This document shows, piece after piece, positions 8,270 to 16,627 of a stretch of DNA of 64,000 bases (its first letter is position 1; each line of letters opens with the position of its first letter). A program made the position numbers and the translations under genes. Source of the DNA: Bradyrhizobium sp. ORS 278 (lineage in GTDB: Bacteria; Pseudomonadota; Alphaproteobacteria; Rhizobiales; Xanthobacteraceae); contig NC_009445.1 of the NCBI RefSeq assembly GCF_000026145.1, positions 4,983,501 to 5,047,500 of the forward strand, written 5' to 3'. Under the pieces are notes generated by a model that ran no database searches, was not told where the DNA came from, and saw only the letters and a program-made list of their open reading frames with translations.

Positions 8270-9842
8270 GGTTGGCTCCCGCGCGCTGCGCCGCAAGCTG
8301 CTTCCAGACGGGTCGCGCCGCCAGGCGTGCCTCGACATAGGCCGGGAACAGCCGCGCATAGCGCTCCGCGAGCGCCGGCTCAGGCGCCTGCGGCTCATCC
8401 AGATACGGTCTCACCCACTCCTCCGCGCAGTCCATCATGTTCGAATAGAGCCCGGTCGCGACAGCTGCGATCATCGCGGCGCCGGACGCGCCGGCTTCCT
8501 CGCGCCGGCAGACCCGGATGCTGCTGCCGACGGCGGCACCGAGAATTGCGCCCAGAGCGCGGCTGCGGGCCGCGCCGCCCGTCAGCCGGATCTCCGACGG
8601 AAGCGATCCCATCGCCGCGTAGCAATCGCGCGCCGCGAAGGCGAGCCCTTCCATGACGGCTCGCATCAGATCCCAATAGCCATGACGCGTACGCAGGCCG
8701 ATCAGCTGCGCCGATGCCTCGTGGGACACGAAGGGTCCGCGCTCGCCCGCGTCCGAGATGAACGGATGATACAGCAGCTCGCCCGCCTTCGCCTGCAGCA
8801 CGCGCTCGTCGAGCCGCCGGATCAGGTCGTTGCGCGACCGTGCGATGCCTTCCATCGCAAGTACGCCCCGCGCGACGTCGAGCAGCCAGTCGATGTTCAA
8901 CGTCGCCGCCATCGTCGACTGCATCTGCGCGTAGTGGCCGGCCACCGGGAACGGCATTGTATACCCGGTCGCCTCGGCATTGAGCCTGACGTCATCAGCC
9001 GATGTCGCCAGCCGCATGTGCATGCCGGTCGAGCCGATGATGGTGCAGCCGACATCGGGGTTGGGATCATACAACCCGCCACCGAGCGCATTGCAGATGA
9101 CATCGACATAGCCGAGCGACACCGGCACGCCCTCGGGCAAGCCTGTCTCCGCCGCGGCCATCCCCGTCAAGCGATGCGTGGTAACGACACCATCGACGAC
9201 ATCGGGGAACAGACGCAGCGAGCTGGAGATGCCGATCAGATCAGCAGATTCGCGATCGAAGCAGCGCTTGCGGAAATCACCACAGGAGAAGGACGCTTCC
9301 GACGGATCGGTGGCGCGCACGCCGGTCAGCTTGAAGTAGAGCCAGTCCTTGCAGTGGAACACCGTGCTGGCGCGTCCGAGCATCTCCATGCCGTGAGCCT
9401 GCAGCCAGGCAAGCTGCGGCCCCTGCTGACAGGCGTTGAGTCCCGATCCGGTCCGTTGATAGTGCGCCGCATTGCGCTCGCCGCTGCGGAAGGCCTCGAC
9501 GAAGCGCGCCGCGCGCGAGTCGAGCCACAACAGGGCCGGCGCGACGGGGCGGCCGTCGGCGTCGATCAGCCAGGTGCCGTCGCCCTGCCCGGTCACGGCG
9601 ATCGCAGCGACACGGCCGGAGAGCTCCGGCAGCGCGGCACCGAGGCCGCGCAGAGCAGCCACCGTGTCGGTCCAGGTCCGCGCCATGTCCTGCTCGACAC
9701 GGCCTCCCGGCAAGGTCGCATAGCTGTTGGGAATCGCGAACTCGCCGATCTGACGGCCGTCCCGCGCGAACGCGACCGCCTTGATCACCGACGTCCCGGC
9801 GTCGATGCCGACGATCACATCGCGGGTCGCGGTCGCCGCCAT
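8262..9842 (-). CDS. FGGY-family carbohydrate kinase, erythritol-kinase (EryA)-like
   Basis: The 526-residue protein has the two actin-like domains of FGGY kinases: an N-terminal phosphate loop DAGTSVIKAV at about residues 14-23 and a C-terminal RLTGGAARSRALG near the nucleotide site. The N-terminal pattern (PNSYATLPGGRVEQDM) recalls EryA of Brucella and Rhizobium from memory, and the EryD-like regulator at the head of the unit fits. It would phosphorylate the imported polyol in the cytosol. The ATG at 9842 lies 2 bases after the stop of the upstream ATPase gene, so translation is coupled. A glycerol or xylulose kinase role is the alternative. Confidence 0.82.
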   Translation of the reverse strand: MAATATRDVIVGIDAGTSVIKAVAFARDGRQIGEFAIPNSYATLPGGRVEQDMARTWTDTVAALRGLGAALPELSGRVAAIAVTGQGDGTWLIDADGRPVAPALLWLDSRAARFVEAFRSGERNAAHYQRTGSGLNACQQGPQLAWLQAHGMEMLGRASTVFHCKDWLYFKLTGVRATDPSEASFSCGDFRKRCFDRESADLIGISSSLRLFPDVVDGVVTTHRLTGMAAAETGLPEGVPVSLGYVDVICNALGGGLYDPNPDVGCTIIGSTGMHMRLATSADDVRLNAEATGYTMPFPVAGHYAQMQSTMAATLNIDWLLDVARGVLAMEGIARSRNDLIRRLDERVLQAKAGELLYHPFISDAGERGPFVSHEASAQLIGLRTRHGYWDLMRAVMEGLAFAARDCYAAMGSLPSEIRLTGGAARSRALGAILGAAVGSSIRVCRREEAGASGAAMIAAVATGLYSNMMDCAEEWVRPYLDEPQAPEPALAERYARLFPAYVEARLAARPVWKQLAAQRAGANHV

Positions 9843-9844
9843 GC

Positions 9845-10960
9845 TCAGCGCGCCTCCGCATGCCGGACGCAGACGCCGTCGGCGCCGAAGATGTGGAGGT
9901 GACGCGCGTCCAGCGTGCACGGCACGACGTCACCGGGCCGCGCCGCCACCTTGCCCTGGGTCACCGCGACCAGCAGATGCCCGGCGCATTCACCGGCAAT
10001 GTGCGACTGGTCGCCGAGCCACTGGTTGGAGACGACGCGCAGCCGCGCCTCGCCGCCGCCGATCGCGATTCGCTGCGGCCGGATTCCGACCTTGATCCGC
10101 TGCGCCTGAACCAGCGCCTGCTGAGCCGGCATGTCCAGGGTCTGGCGGGAGATATGGAACGCGAGGTCCGAGCCGGCGGACAGGCGGAAGCCGCCCTCCT
10201 CTGGCGTCACCGTCGTATCCAGCAGGTTCGTCGGCGGCTCACCGATGAAGCTCGCCACGAACAGATTGGCCGGACGGTTCTTCAGCTCCTTCTCGCTGGC
10301 GAACTGCTGCAACACGCCATCCTCCATGACCGCGATGCGATCGGCGAGCGCGCTCGCTTCGGTCTGGTCGTGGGTCACGAAGATCGCGGTCATGCCGCGC
10401 TCGGCGAGCAGGCCCTTGATGCGGCCGCGCAGCACCGCGCGCAGTTGCGGCTCGAGCTGCCCCATCGGCTCGTCAAGCAGATAGAGGTCGGCGTCGCGCA
10501 CTAGCGCCCGCGCCAGCGAAACGCGCTGCTGCTGTCCGCCCGACAGCGCGCGCGGGTAATGATCGAGAATGTCCTCGATCTCGACCAGTCGGGCGATGTC
10601 ATCGACGCGATGGGCAATCTCGGCGCGCGACAGCTGCTGCGCCTTCAGCGCAAACGCAATGTTCTCGCGCACCGTCAGCGGCGGATACAGCGAGTAGCCT
10701 TCGAACGCCATCGCCACCTTCCGCCTGGCCGGCGGCAGATCGTGGATCGGCCGCCGCGCCAGCGCGATCGAGCCCGAGCTGACGCTTTCGAACCCTGCGA
10801 TCATCCTCAGCGTCGAGGTCTTGCCGCAGCCGGAGGAGCCGAGCAGCGCGACGATCTCGCCGGACCGGATGTCCATGTCGAGTGCACGCACCGCGTGGAC
10901 ATCGGGCTTGCCCCTGGTGTGATAGATCTTGTCGACGTTGCGGATCTCGAGCATGCCCAT
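9845..10960 (-). CDS. ABC transporter ATP-binding protein, canonical partner (MalK/UgpC/GlpT type)
   Basis: This 371-residue importer ATPase has an intact active site: Walker A GSSGCGKTS at residues 41-49, signature LSGGQ (139-143), Walker B LLDEP with catalytic Glu164, and the switch His197 in VTHDQ. The Q-loop position reads Phe-Glu (residues 86-87) rather than the usual Phe-Gln. The C-terminal 130 residues form the MalK-like regulatory OB domain. It lies next to a second, degenerate ATPase, so the pair probably forms a heterodimer under the two MalF/MalG-type permeases, as in the rhizobial GlpS/GlpT glycerol importer. GAGGAGG stands 4 bases before the ATG at 10960; the ATG at 10954 is also possible. 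Confidence 0.87.
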   Translation of the reverse strand: MGMLEIRNVDKIYHTRGKPDVHAVRALDMDIRSGEIVALLGSSGCGKTSTLRMIAGFESVSSGSIALARRPIHDLPPARRKVAMAFEGYSLYPPLTVRENIAFALKAQQLSRAEIAHRVDDIARLVEIEDILDHYPRALSGGQQQRVSLARALVRDADLYLLDEPMGQLEPQLRAVLRGRIKGLLAERGMTAIFVTHDQTEASALADRIAVMEDGVLQQFASEKELKNRPANLFVASFIGEPPTNLLDTTVTPEEGGFRLSAGSDLAFHISRQTLDMPAQQALVQAQRIKVGIRPQRIAIGGGEARLRVVSNQWLGDQSHIAGECAGHLLVAVTQGKVAARPGDVVPCTLDARHLHIFGADGVCVRHAEAR

Positions 10961-10969
10961 GATGCCTCC

Positions 10970-12073
10970 TCACGCCGCCTGACGCCGTCGCGTCAGACCG
11001 ATGCGCTCACCGGTGGCATGGTCGAACAACAGCGCCGTCTCCGGCGCAAAGCGCACGAACACGTCCTCGTCGGCACCAGCCTCCAGCGCCTCCGGCGCCA
11101 GCGCCGCGAGCCATTCCGAGCCGTCGGCGAAGCGCAGCAGCACCACGGCCCGCTCATGGATCGGCGTCACCGCCACGATACGTGCGGGGATCGCGCCTTC
11201 GCCGCCCTGACGGGTCACGACGACGTCGTCGGGCCGCACGCCGAGCCAGCAGCGCTCCCGCGCGTTGGACGGCAGATTCTCCGCGTCCAGACGGACTGGC
11301 GTTTCGGCGATCGCCGCGATCAGAGCTCCCTGCTCCGCCACCGGCGCGACCTCCGAGAGGTTGATGCTGGGATCTCCGAACAGCCGCGCCACCGCGACCG
11401 ACGCCGGCCGCGCATAGATGTCCTCCGGACGCGCCACCTGCACGAGGCAGCCGTTGATCAAGACGGCAATCCTGTCGGCGATCGCCATCGCCTCGCGATA
11501 GTCCTGCGTCACATACAGCACCGCCGCCGAGCCGCGCCGCAGCAGGCTCGGGAGCTCGAGCCGCATCTCGTACCGCAGCTTGGCGTCGACGTTGCGCAGG
11601 GGATCGTCGAGCAGCAGCACCTCGGGGTTGCCGATCAGCGCGCGCGCCAGCGCGGTGCGCTGCTTCTGCCCGTTGGACAATTCACGCGGTCGGTGGCTGA
11701 GCACGTGCTCGATCTTCAGCAGCCTGCTCATTGCCGTCACCTTGGCCGCGATGTCGGACGCGCCGCTCGCGCGCAGGCCGCTGGCGATGTTGTCGCGCGC
11801 GCTCATGTGCGGGAATAGCGCAAAATTCTGGAACGCCATGCCGATGCCACGCTGCTCCGGCGGCGCATCGACGATCGAGCGGCCGCCGACCAGGATGTCG
11901 CCGCCGTCGGGCTCGAACATGCCGGCGATCATGCGCAGCAACACGGTCTTGCCGCTTCCGGACGGACCGAACACGGCGACGATCTCGCCGGGTTCGACGC
12001 TCAGCGACACGCCCCTGGCGCAGCTGACTGCTCCGAAGCTCTTGTCGATGGATTTGAGTTCGAGGCGCGCCAT
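10970..12073 (-). CDS. ABC transporter ATP-binding protein with degenerate catalytic motifs (GlpS-like)
   Basis: This 367-residue ATPase has a good Walker A (GPSGSGKT, 36-43) but three altered catalytic positions. The signature reads LSNGQ (132-136) instead of LSGGQ, the Walker B pair is Asp156-Asp157 where Glu is expected, and the switch histidine is Gln190 (VTQDY). These substitutions predict one weak ATP site in a heterodimer with the intact ATPase encoded 9 bases downstream. The C-terminus carries the regulatory OB-type domain. Asymmetric ATPase pairs are known in exporters and seem plausible in GlpST-type importers; the effect on transport is inference. Confidence 0.85.
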   Translation of the reverse strand: MARLELKSIDKSFGAVSCARGVSLSVEPGEIVAVFGPSGSGKTVLLRMIAGMFEPDGGDILVGGRSIVDAPPEQRGIGMAFQNFALFPHMSARDNIASGLRASGASDIAAKVTAMSRLLKIEHVLSHRPRELSNGQKQRTALARALIGNPEVLLLDDPLRNVDAKLRYEMRLELPSLLRRGSAAVLYVTQDYREAMAIADRIAVLINGCLVQVARPEDIYARPASVAVARLFGDPSINLSEVAPVAEQGALIAAIAETPVRLDAENLPSNARERCWLGVRPDDVVVTRQGGEGAIPARIVAVTPIHERAVVLLRFADGSEWLAALAPEALEAGADEDVFVRFAPETALLFDHATGERIGLTRRRQAA

Positions 12074-12079
12074 GGCTGC

Positions 12080-12937
12080 TCAACCCTTCACTGCACCAAG
12101 CGAGAGACCTTCGACCAGATAGCGCTGCGCATAGAGTGCGAGCAGCAAGGTCGGCGTCACCGACAGCACGATCGCCGCAGCGATCTGGCCGTATTGGATG
12201 CCCGAGGCGGTGACGAAGGCGAGCGCGCCGACTGTCACCGGCTGCTTGTCGGCGGAGGCGAGGATCAGCGCGAAGACAAAATTGTTCCAGCAGAAGATGA
12301 AGGACAAGAGGCCCGCCGCCGCGATCCCCGGCCCTGCCAGCGGCACGGCAATGCGGGTGAACGCCTCGCGCCAGGAATGTCCGGCCAGCCTATAGGCGTG
12401 CTCGATATCGGGGCTGATGTCCTCGAAATAGCCGCGCACGATCCACAGAATCAGTGGCAAGGCGATCAGCTGATAGACCCAGACGATGCCGAAATAGGTG
12501 TCGTTCAGCCCAAGCTGCTGATAGTAGAGCGAGAGCGGCAGCAGCACCAGAAGCGGCGGCGCGAAGCGGAACGACAGCAGCGTGAACGCGATGGTCTCGC
12601 CGAGCTTGAATTTGAACCGCGCGAACGCGTAGGCCGCCGGCACGCCGAGCAGCAGCGCCAGGATCACCGAGGCGCTCGACAGCACGAAGCTGTTCATCAG
12701 GTTGCGCATGAACTCGATCTGCAGATTGCCCGCCGCGGTCCGCAGCTGGCCGGAGATCAGCGCCTCATAATTGGCAAACGTCGGCTCGAACAGCAGGCGG
12801 GGCGGAATGCGCAGGATCTGCTCATTGGTCTGGAACGACATCAGCAGGATCCAGACGATCGGGAACATGAAGAACACGAGCACGAGCGCAAGCGCGATGC
12901 CACGGAAGATGCGCCCGGCGGGACTGGAGTGATCCAT
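12080..12937 (-). CDS. ABC transporter permease, MalG/UgpE type
   Basis: The 285-residue protein has about six membrane segments. The coupling-helix motif of the BPD_transp_1 family, EAFTRIAVPLAGPGIAAAG, lies in the second half, where it docks onto the ATPases. It pairs with the upstream MalF-type permease to form the channel. It is 6 bases upstream of the degenerate ATPase start and 12 bases downstream of the other permease, within the same operon. Confidence 0.87.
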   Translation of the reverse strand: MDHSSPAGRIFRGIALALVLVFFMFPIVWILLMSFQTNEQILRIPPRLLFEPTFANYEALISGQLRTAAGNLQIEFMRNLMNSFVLSSASVILALLLGVPAAYAFARFKFKLGETIAFTLLSFRFAPPLLVLLPLSLYYQQLGLNDTYFGIVWVYQLIALPLILWIVRGYFEDISPDIEHAYRLAGHSWREAFTRIAVPLAGPGIAAAGLLSFIFCWNNFVFALILASADKQPVTVGALAFVTASGIQYGQIAAAIVLSVTPTLLLALYAQRYLVEGLSLGAVKG

Positions 12938-12949
12938 CAGCGGCCTCCC

Positions 12950-13882
12950 TCAGGCGTGACCGTGGGCACGTGCGCGCAGCCGCAGCCAGTTCTTGATGAA
13001 GATGTTCGACAGGATGTTGGTGATCAGCCACAGGATCATCAGCAGCGCCGCCGAGCGACCGACATTGGTGTACTGGAAGAACTCCAGATAGGCCTGGACC
13101 TGGAACACCATCAGCCGGTCGCCAGGGCCGCCTTGGGTCATCGCATAGACGATATCGAACTGCTGGATGGAATCGAGCAGGCGGAACAGCGACGCCGTGA
13201 TGATATAGGGTGCGAGCATCGGCAGCGTGATCCTGAAGAACACGAAGCTCGCCGGCACGCCGTCGAGCGCCGCTGCCTCGAACGGCTGCCGCGGCAGCGA
13301 CCGCAGGCCGGCCAGCAGCAGAATCATGATGAAAGGCGTATAGACCCAGACATCGACCAGCACGACCGTGAACAGCGCGGTCGACGGATCGGACGCCCAT
13401 TTGAAGTCGTGCACGCCGAGCAGGCCGACGAGGTAGGACAGGATGCCGAAGCTTGGATTGGTCATCAGCTTCCACATCAGCGCGGCGATCGCTGGAGCCG
13501 TCATTAGCGGCAGCAGCAGCATGATCGAGACCGCATTGTGGAAGCGCGTCGGCCGGCGCAGCAAGAGCGCAATGCCGAGGCCGAGCAGCAGCTCGGCGAT
13601 GACCGTCACGGCAGTGTAGACCAGCGAAATGCGCAGCGTGTTCCAGAACGCGGGATCGGACAGAAAATCGATATAGTTGTCGACACCGATGAAGCCGCGC
13701 AGATATGGCAGGTTGAGCCGGTAACGCTGCAGCGAATAGACCGCGGCGGTCACGAACGGCACCAGGATGGCGATGCACACCAGCAGCGCCGGCAGGCTCA
13801 ATAGATACGGCAGCAGCCGTCTGCGCCAGCGCTTGGCGCGGCGTGGCGCCGCCTCGGTCTCGACAAGTTGGGCCATGCTCAT
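12950..13882 (-). CDS. ABC transporter permease, MalF/UgpA type
   Basis: This protein of about 310 residues has six or more membrane segments and the coupling motif ASFVFFRITLPMLAPY. It starts with a charged cytoplasmic leader (PRRAKRWRRR) before the first membrane helix. The start is uncertain: ATG codons at 13882 and 13876 and a GTG at 13897 are in frame, and none has a clear ribosome site. It lies about 100 bases after the binding-protein gene, with a stem-loop between. It partners the MalG-type permease. Confidence 0.85.
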   Translation of the reverse strand: MSMAQLVETEAAPRRAKRWRRRLLPYLLSLPALLVCIAILVPFVTAAVYSLQRYRLNLPYLRGFIGVDNYIDFLSDPAFWNTLRISLVYTAVTVIAELLLGLGIALLLRRPTRFHNAVSIMLLLPLMTAPAIAALMWKLMTNPSFGILSYLVGLLGVHDFKWASDPSTALFTVVLVDVWVYTPFIMILLLAGLRSLPRQPFEAAALDGVPASFVFFRITLPMLAPYIITASLFRLLDSIQQFDIVYAMTQGGPGDRLMVFQVQAYLEFFQYTNVGRSAALLMILWLITNILSNIFIKNWLRLRARAHGHA

Positions 13883-13919
13883 GATAGGCGTGATCACATC
13901 ATCGCACGGAAGATGGGGC

Positions 13920-13952
13920 CGGTCCGGACGCTTGTGGGGAGCGTCCGGACCG
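13920..13952 (-). promoter_or_regulatory. 13-bp stem-loop between binding-protein and permease genes
   Basis: Bases 13920-13932 and 13940-13952 are perfect reverse complements around a 7-base loop. The element lies about 30 bases past the stop of the binding-protein gene in the leftward unit. No T-run follows. It mirrors the stem-loop at 1313-1349 in the other importer, including the loop length, and probably stabilises the binding-protein message or attenuates the downstream genes. Confidence 0.65.
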
Positions 13953-13981
13953 ACGGGCGGTCAGGAAGATGCCGCGCAGCC

Positions 13982-15421
13982 TCAGCCGAGGCCGGCCTGC
14001 TTCAGCTGACGGTTGATGCTCTCGGCAAGCTTGTCGAGGCCCTCGTCAACGGTGATCTCCTTGGCCACCATCTTCTGCAGCGACGCCGCCCACTCCGTCG
14101 TGAGATCGAAGAACAGCGGCTGCGCTGTAAAGTAGATCTTCGCGCCGGGTGCCGAGAGGTCATGCTGCTCGAGATAGCCCGGATAAGACTTGGCGATGCG
14201 GTCGCGGAACTCGCTGTCCTTCCACACGGAGGTGCGGACCGGATTGACGAAGTCCATCTTGCGCGCGCCGAACAGGTCGTGCTCGACGGAGGCCGCCCAC
14301 TGCATGAAGATCCAGGCCGCGTCCTTCTGCTTGGAGAAGCTCGACATCGCCAGCGACCAGATCCAGACGTTCGGCGTCGGCGCTTTGGCGGCCGGGTTGG
14401 CCGCGAACGGGGCGTAGCCGAGATTGCCGCGCTCCTTGTTCTCACCGCCGTTCATGAAGTAGCCGAGGATGTCGGCATCGAAGATCATGCCGGAGGCGCC
14501 GGCGCCGAGATCCGTGCCGACCTGGTACCAGGTGTAGGTCGACCAGTTCTTCGGGCCCGAGCCCTGGATCATCTTGACCCACTTCTCGTGGAAGTCCTTC
14601 GAGGCCTTCGTGTTCATTGCGGCCTTGAGCTTGCCGCCCTCCATCACGAAGTCCTTCTGGCCGAAATTGGCATAGGCCGAGAGGAAGCCTGGATGGATGG
14701 TGGCCCAGGAGCGCGAGCCGCGCACGCCGACGCCATACGGGCCGCCGGCATCCTTGGTGATCTTGGCGGCGACCTCCACCATGTCGTCGAGATTGGTCGG
14801 CGGCTTGACGCCGACCTTGCTGAAGATGTTGCGGTTATAGGTGACGTTGTTGAGTTCGTAGCCCCACGGAATGCACCACTGCTTGGCCTTGCCCGAGCCG
14901 AGTTCGGAGCCGGCGACGCCGTCCCAGGCGGTCGAGGAGCGCAGGCCCGGCAGCACGTCGTCCCAGGCGAAAGCGGGGTTGGTCTTGGCTGGATCCTTGA
15001 TGTAGGTGTTGAGGTCCTCGATCCAGCCGGCCGGACCATAGGTCCAGGTCATGTAGGCGCCGGTCATGAAGGCGTCGTACTGATCCGATTTCGACGACAG
15101 CGCCGCCGTCACCTTGTCGAAATAGACATCCTCCGGGAAGATGTCGTAGGTGACGTTCATGCCGGTCAGGCTCTTGAACGCCTCGATGTCGCCGATCATC
15201 GCGTCAACGTAAGGATGCTTGTTGAGCAGCAGCTTGACCGTCTTGCCGCTCTGGGACTTCCAGTTGAAATCCGCGGCCATCGCCTTCGACATCTCGGAAG
15301 CAAAGGCGGCATTGGCGGCGACACCGGCGATGCCGAGCTTGGCGGCGCCGTCGAGCAGATCACGCCGGCTGATGTGCTTGCCGGCATAGGACGCAAAGAG
15401 ATTCTTCTCACGGTCGTACAT
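13982..15421 (-). CDS. extracellular solute-binding protein of ABC importer (Tat-exported, family 1 type)
   Basis: The 479-residue protein is the receptor for the Glp/Ugp-like importer encoded downstream. Its N-terminus has a twin-arginine motif (SRRDLL, Arg19-Arg20) followed by a hydrophobic segment and cleavage near AFA, so it is probably exported folded by the Tat system. The mature chain has the large two-lobe fold of family 1 solute-binding proteins (aromatic-rich stretch GAYMTWTYGPAGWIEDLN). A strong ribosome site, GGGAGGG, lies 5 bases before the ATG at 15421. The gene follows the EryD-like regulator by 33 bases. A polyol ligand is likely but not shown. Confidence 0.87.
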   Translation of the reverse strand: MYDREKNLFASYAGKHISRRDLLDGAAKLGIAGVAANAAFASEMSKAMAADFNWKSQSGKTVKLLLNKHPYVDAMIGDIEAFKSLTGMNVTYDIFPEDVYFDKVTAALSSKSDQYDAFMTGAYMTWTYGPAGWIEDLNTYIKDPAKTNPAFAWDDVLPGLRSSTAWDGVAGSELGSGKAKQWCIPWGYELNNVTYNRNIFSKVGVKPPTNLDDMVEVAAKITKDAGGPYGVGVRGSRSWATIHPGFLSAYANFGQKDFVMEGGKLKAAMNTKASKDFHEKWVKMIQGSGPKNWSTYTWYQVGTDLGAGASGMIFDADILGYFMNGGENKERGNLGYAPFAANPAAKAPTPNVWIWSLAMSSFSKQKDAAWIFMQWAASVEHDLFGARKMDFVNPVRTSVWKDSEFRDRIAKSYPGYLEQHDLSAPGAKIYFTAQPLFFDLTTEWAASLQKMVAKEITVDEGLDKLAESINRQLKQAGLG

Positions 15422-15454
15422 TCAACCCTCCCTATTTTTTGGAGACTTTTCGCG

Positions 15455-16471
15455 TTACCTGCCCTTCCGACTTTTGTTTTTAAGAACACCGGATGTTTTC
15501 TCCGGCTTGTCGGTACTGAGTGCCTGAGCCGTCACCTCATCGATGATGAGGCCGTTCAGAAAGCCGCTGCGCAGCACCGCGCGCAGGGCCGTGATCTTCG
15601 CTTCGCCGCCGCCGATGGCGACGATGCGGTGTTTCTTGAGATCGCTCGCCGCCATCGAGGTGGCGCGCGCCGACAGGTCGAGATCGAGCAACTCGCCCTC
15701 GGCGTTGAAGAAGTGCCCGAGCAGATCGGCGCAGGCGCCAGCGCGCTTCAGCTCGACGACCTCGTCGGGCTTGATCATGCCGCTCGACACCAGGAAGCCG
15801 TCGGCGTGGATCTGGCCGATACCGACGAACAGCAGCGAGGCCTGCTGGGCCAGCGCGAACACGTCGGCGATGCCGAACTGCTGCATCAGCACACGGCGGT
15901 CGGCGACGGAATTGGCGAACACCGGCACCGGCAGCAGATAGGCCTCCGCGCCGGTGCGCTCGGCGAGGCGATGGATGACGTCGAACGGATTGGCCGCGAA
16001 TTTTCGCGTCAGGCCGCCGAGCAGCGAGACGAACTGCACGTCGCGCGCGGGCGTCTGCGGCAACTGCGCCACGACGGCCGCGAGCGTGCGGCCGTGGCCG
16101 ACGCCGATGATCTTGTCGTCGCCGCGCTCCAACACCTGGCGCAGGAAGCTCGCGCCCTCCAGCGCCAGCGCCTTCAGCGGCAGGTCGCCCTCGCCGAGAT
16201 CCGGCGCGACGCGGCAGAAGTCGAGGCCGTAGCGGTCGGCGAGCGCATTCTCCAGCGCGACGCATTCGGCGACGGGACCCTCGACGAACACGCGGATCAT
16301 GCCTTCGCGGCTGGCGCGCGCAATCAGGCGATGCGCCTTGGTGCTCTGGATGTTGAGCCGGTCGGCGACCTCCGATTGCGTCAGCCCGGCCGCGAAATAC
16401 AGCCACGCCGCACGCGTCGCCAGCGAAGCCTCGCCGTCCACCATGGGCGCCCTGTCGGAAGCTGTCGTCAC
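15455..16471 (-). CDS. eryD: SorC/DeoR-type sugar-binding transcriptional regulator, EryD-like
   Basis: The 338-residue protein has an N-terminal helix-turn-helix (about residues 29-53, GLTQSEVADRLNIQSTKAHR) and a C-terminal SorC-type sugar-phosphate-binding domain, with GVGHGRTLAAVV and SLLGGLTRKFAANP stretches that recall EryD of Brucella and rhizobia. Such regulators bind a phosphorylated intermediate and control the catabolic operon, EryD acting as a repressor. It is the first gene of the ten-gene leftward unit and is likely autoregulated through the 16472-16627 spacer, which also serves the divergent kinase operon. The start is either GTG 16471 or ATG 16444; neither has a clear ribosome site. 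Confidence 0.8.
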   Translation of the reverse strand: MTTASDRAPMVDGEASLATRAAWLYFAAGLTQSEVADRLNIQSTKAHRLIARASREGMIRVFVEGPVAECVALENALADRYGLDFCRVAPDLGEGDLPLKALALEGASFLRQVLERGDDKIIGVGHGRTLAAVVAQLPQTPARDVQFVSLLGGLTRKFAANPFDVIHRLAERTGAEAYLLPVPVFANSVADRRVLMQQFGIADVFALAQQASLLFVGIGQIHADGFLVSSGMIKPDEVVELKRAGACADLLGHFFNAEGELLDLDLSARATSMAASDLKKHRIVAIGGGEAKITALRAVLRSGFLNGLIIDEVTAQALSTDKPEKTSGVLKNKSRKGR

Positions 16472-16483
16472 GCCGAATGCCTA

Positions 16484-16519
16484 CTTGCAAAATTCTTCAC
16501 ACCTTGCAAAAAATTGCAG
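16484..16519. promoter_or_regulatory. candidate operator: direct repeat plus palindrome in divergent promoter region
   Basis: The 156-base spacer between the divergent regulator and kinase operons holds CTTGCAAAA at 16484-16492 and again at 16503-16511, 19 bases apart (about two helix turns). The second copy is also the left half of the palindrome TGCAA-AAAA-TTGCA (16505-16518). This is a plausible binding site for the EryD-like protein and could control both operons. No clear -35/-10 pair could be assigned with confidence. Confidence 0.5.
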
Positions 16520-16627
16520 ACGCTGATCCGGCCGTCAATCCCTTAAACGTGCTGCAGCGCAACGCCCACGCCTGCCGGCGAGACCATGCAGCGGCATGCT
16601 CGCGTGCTCACAACGGGATGAGGTCGC

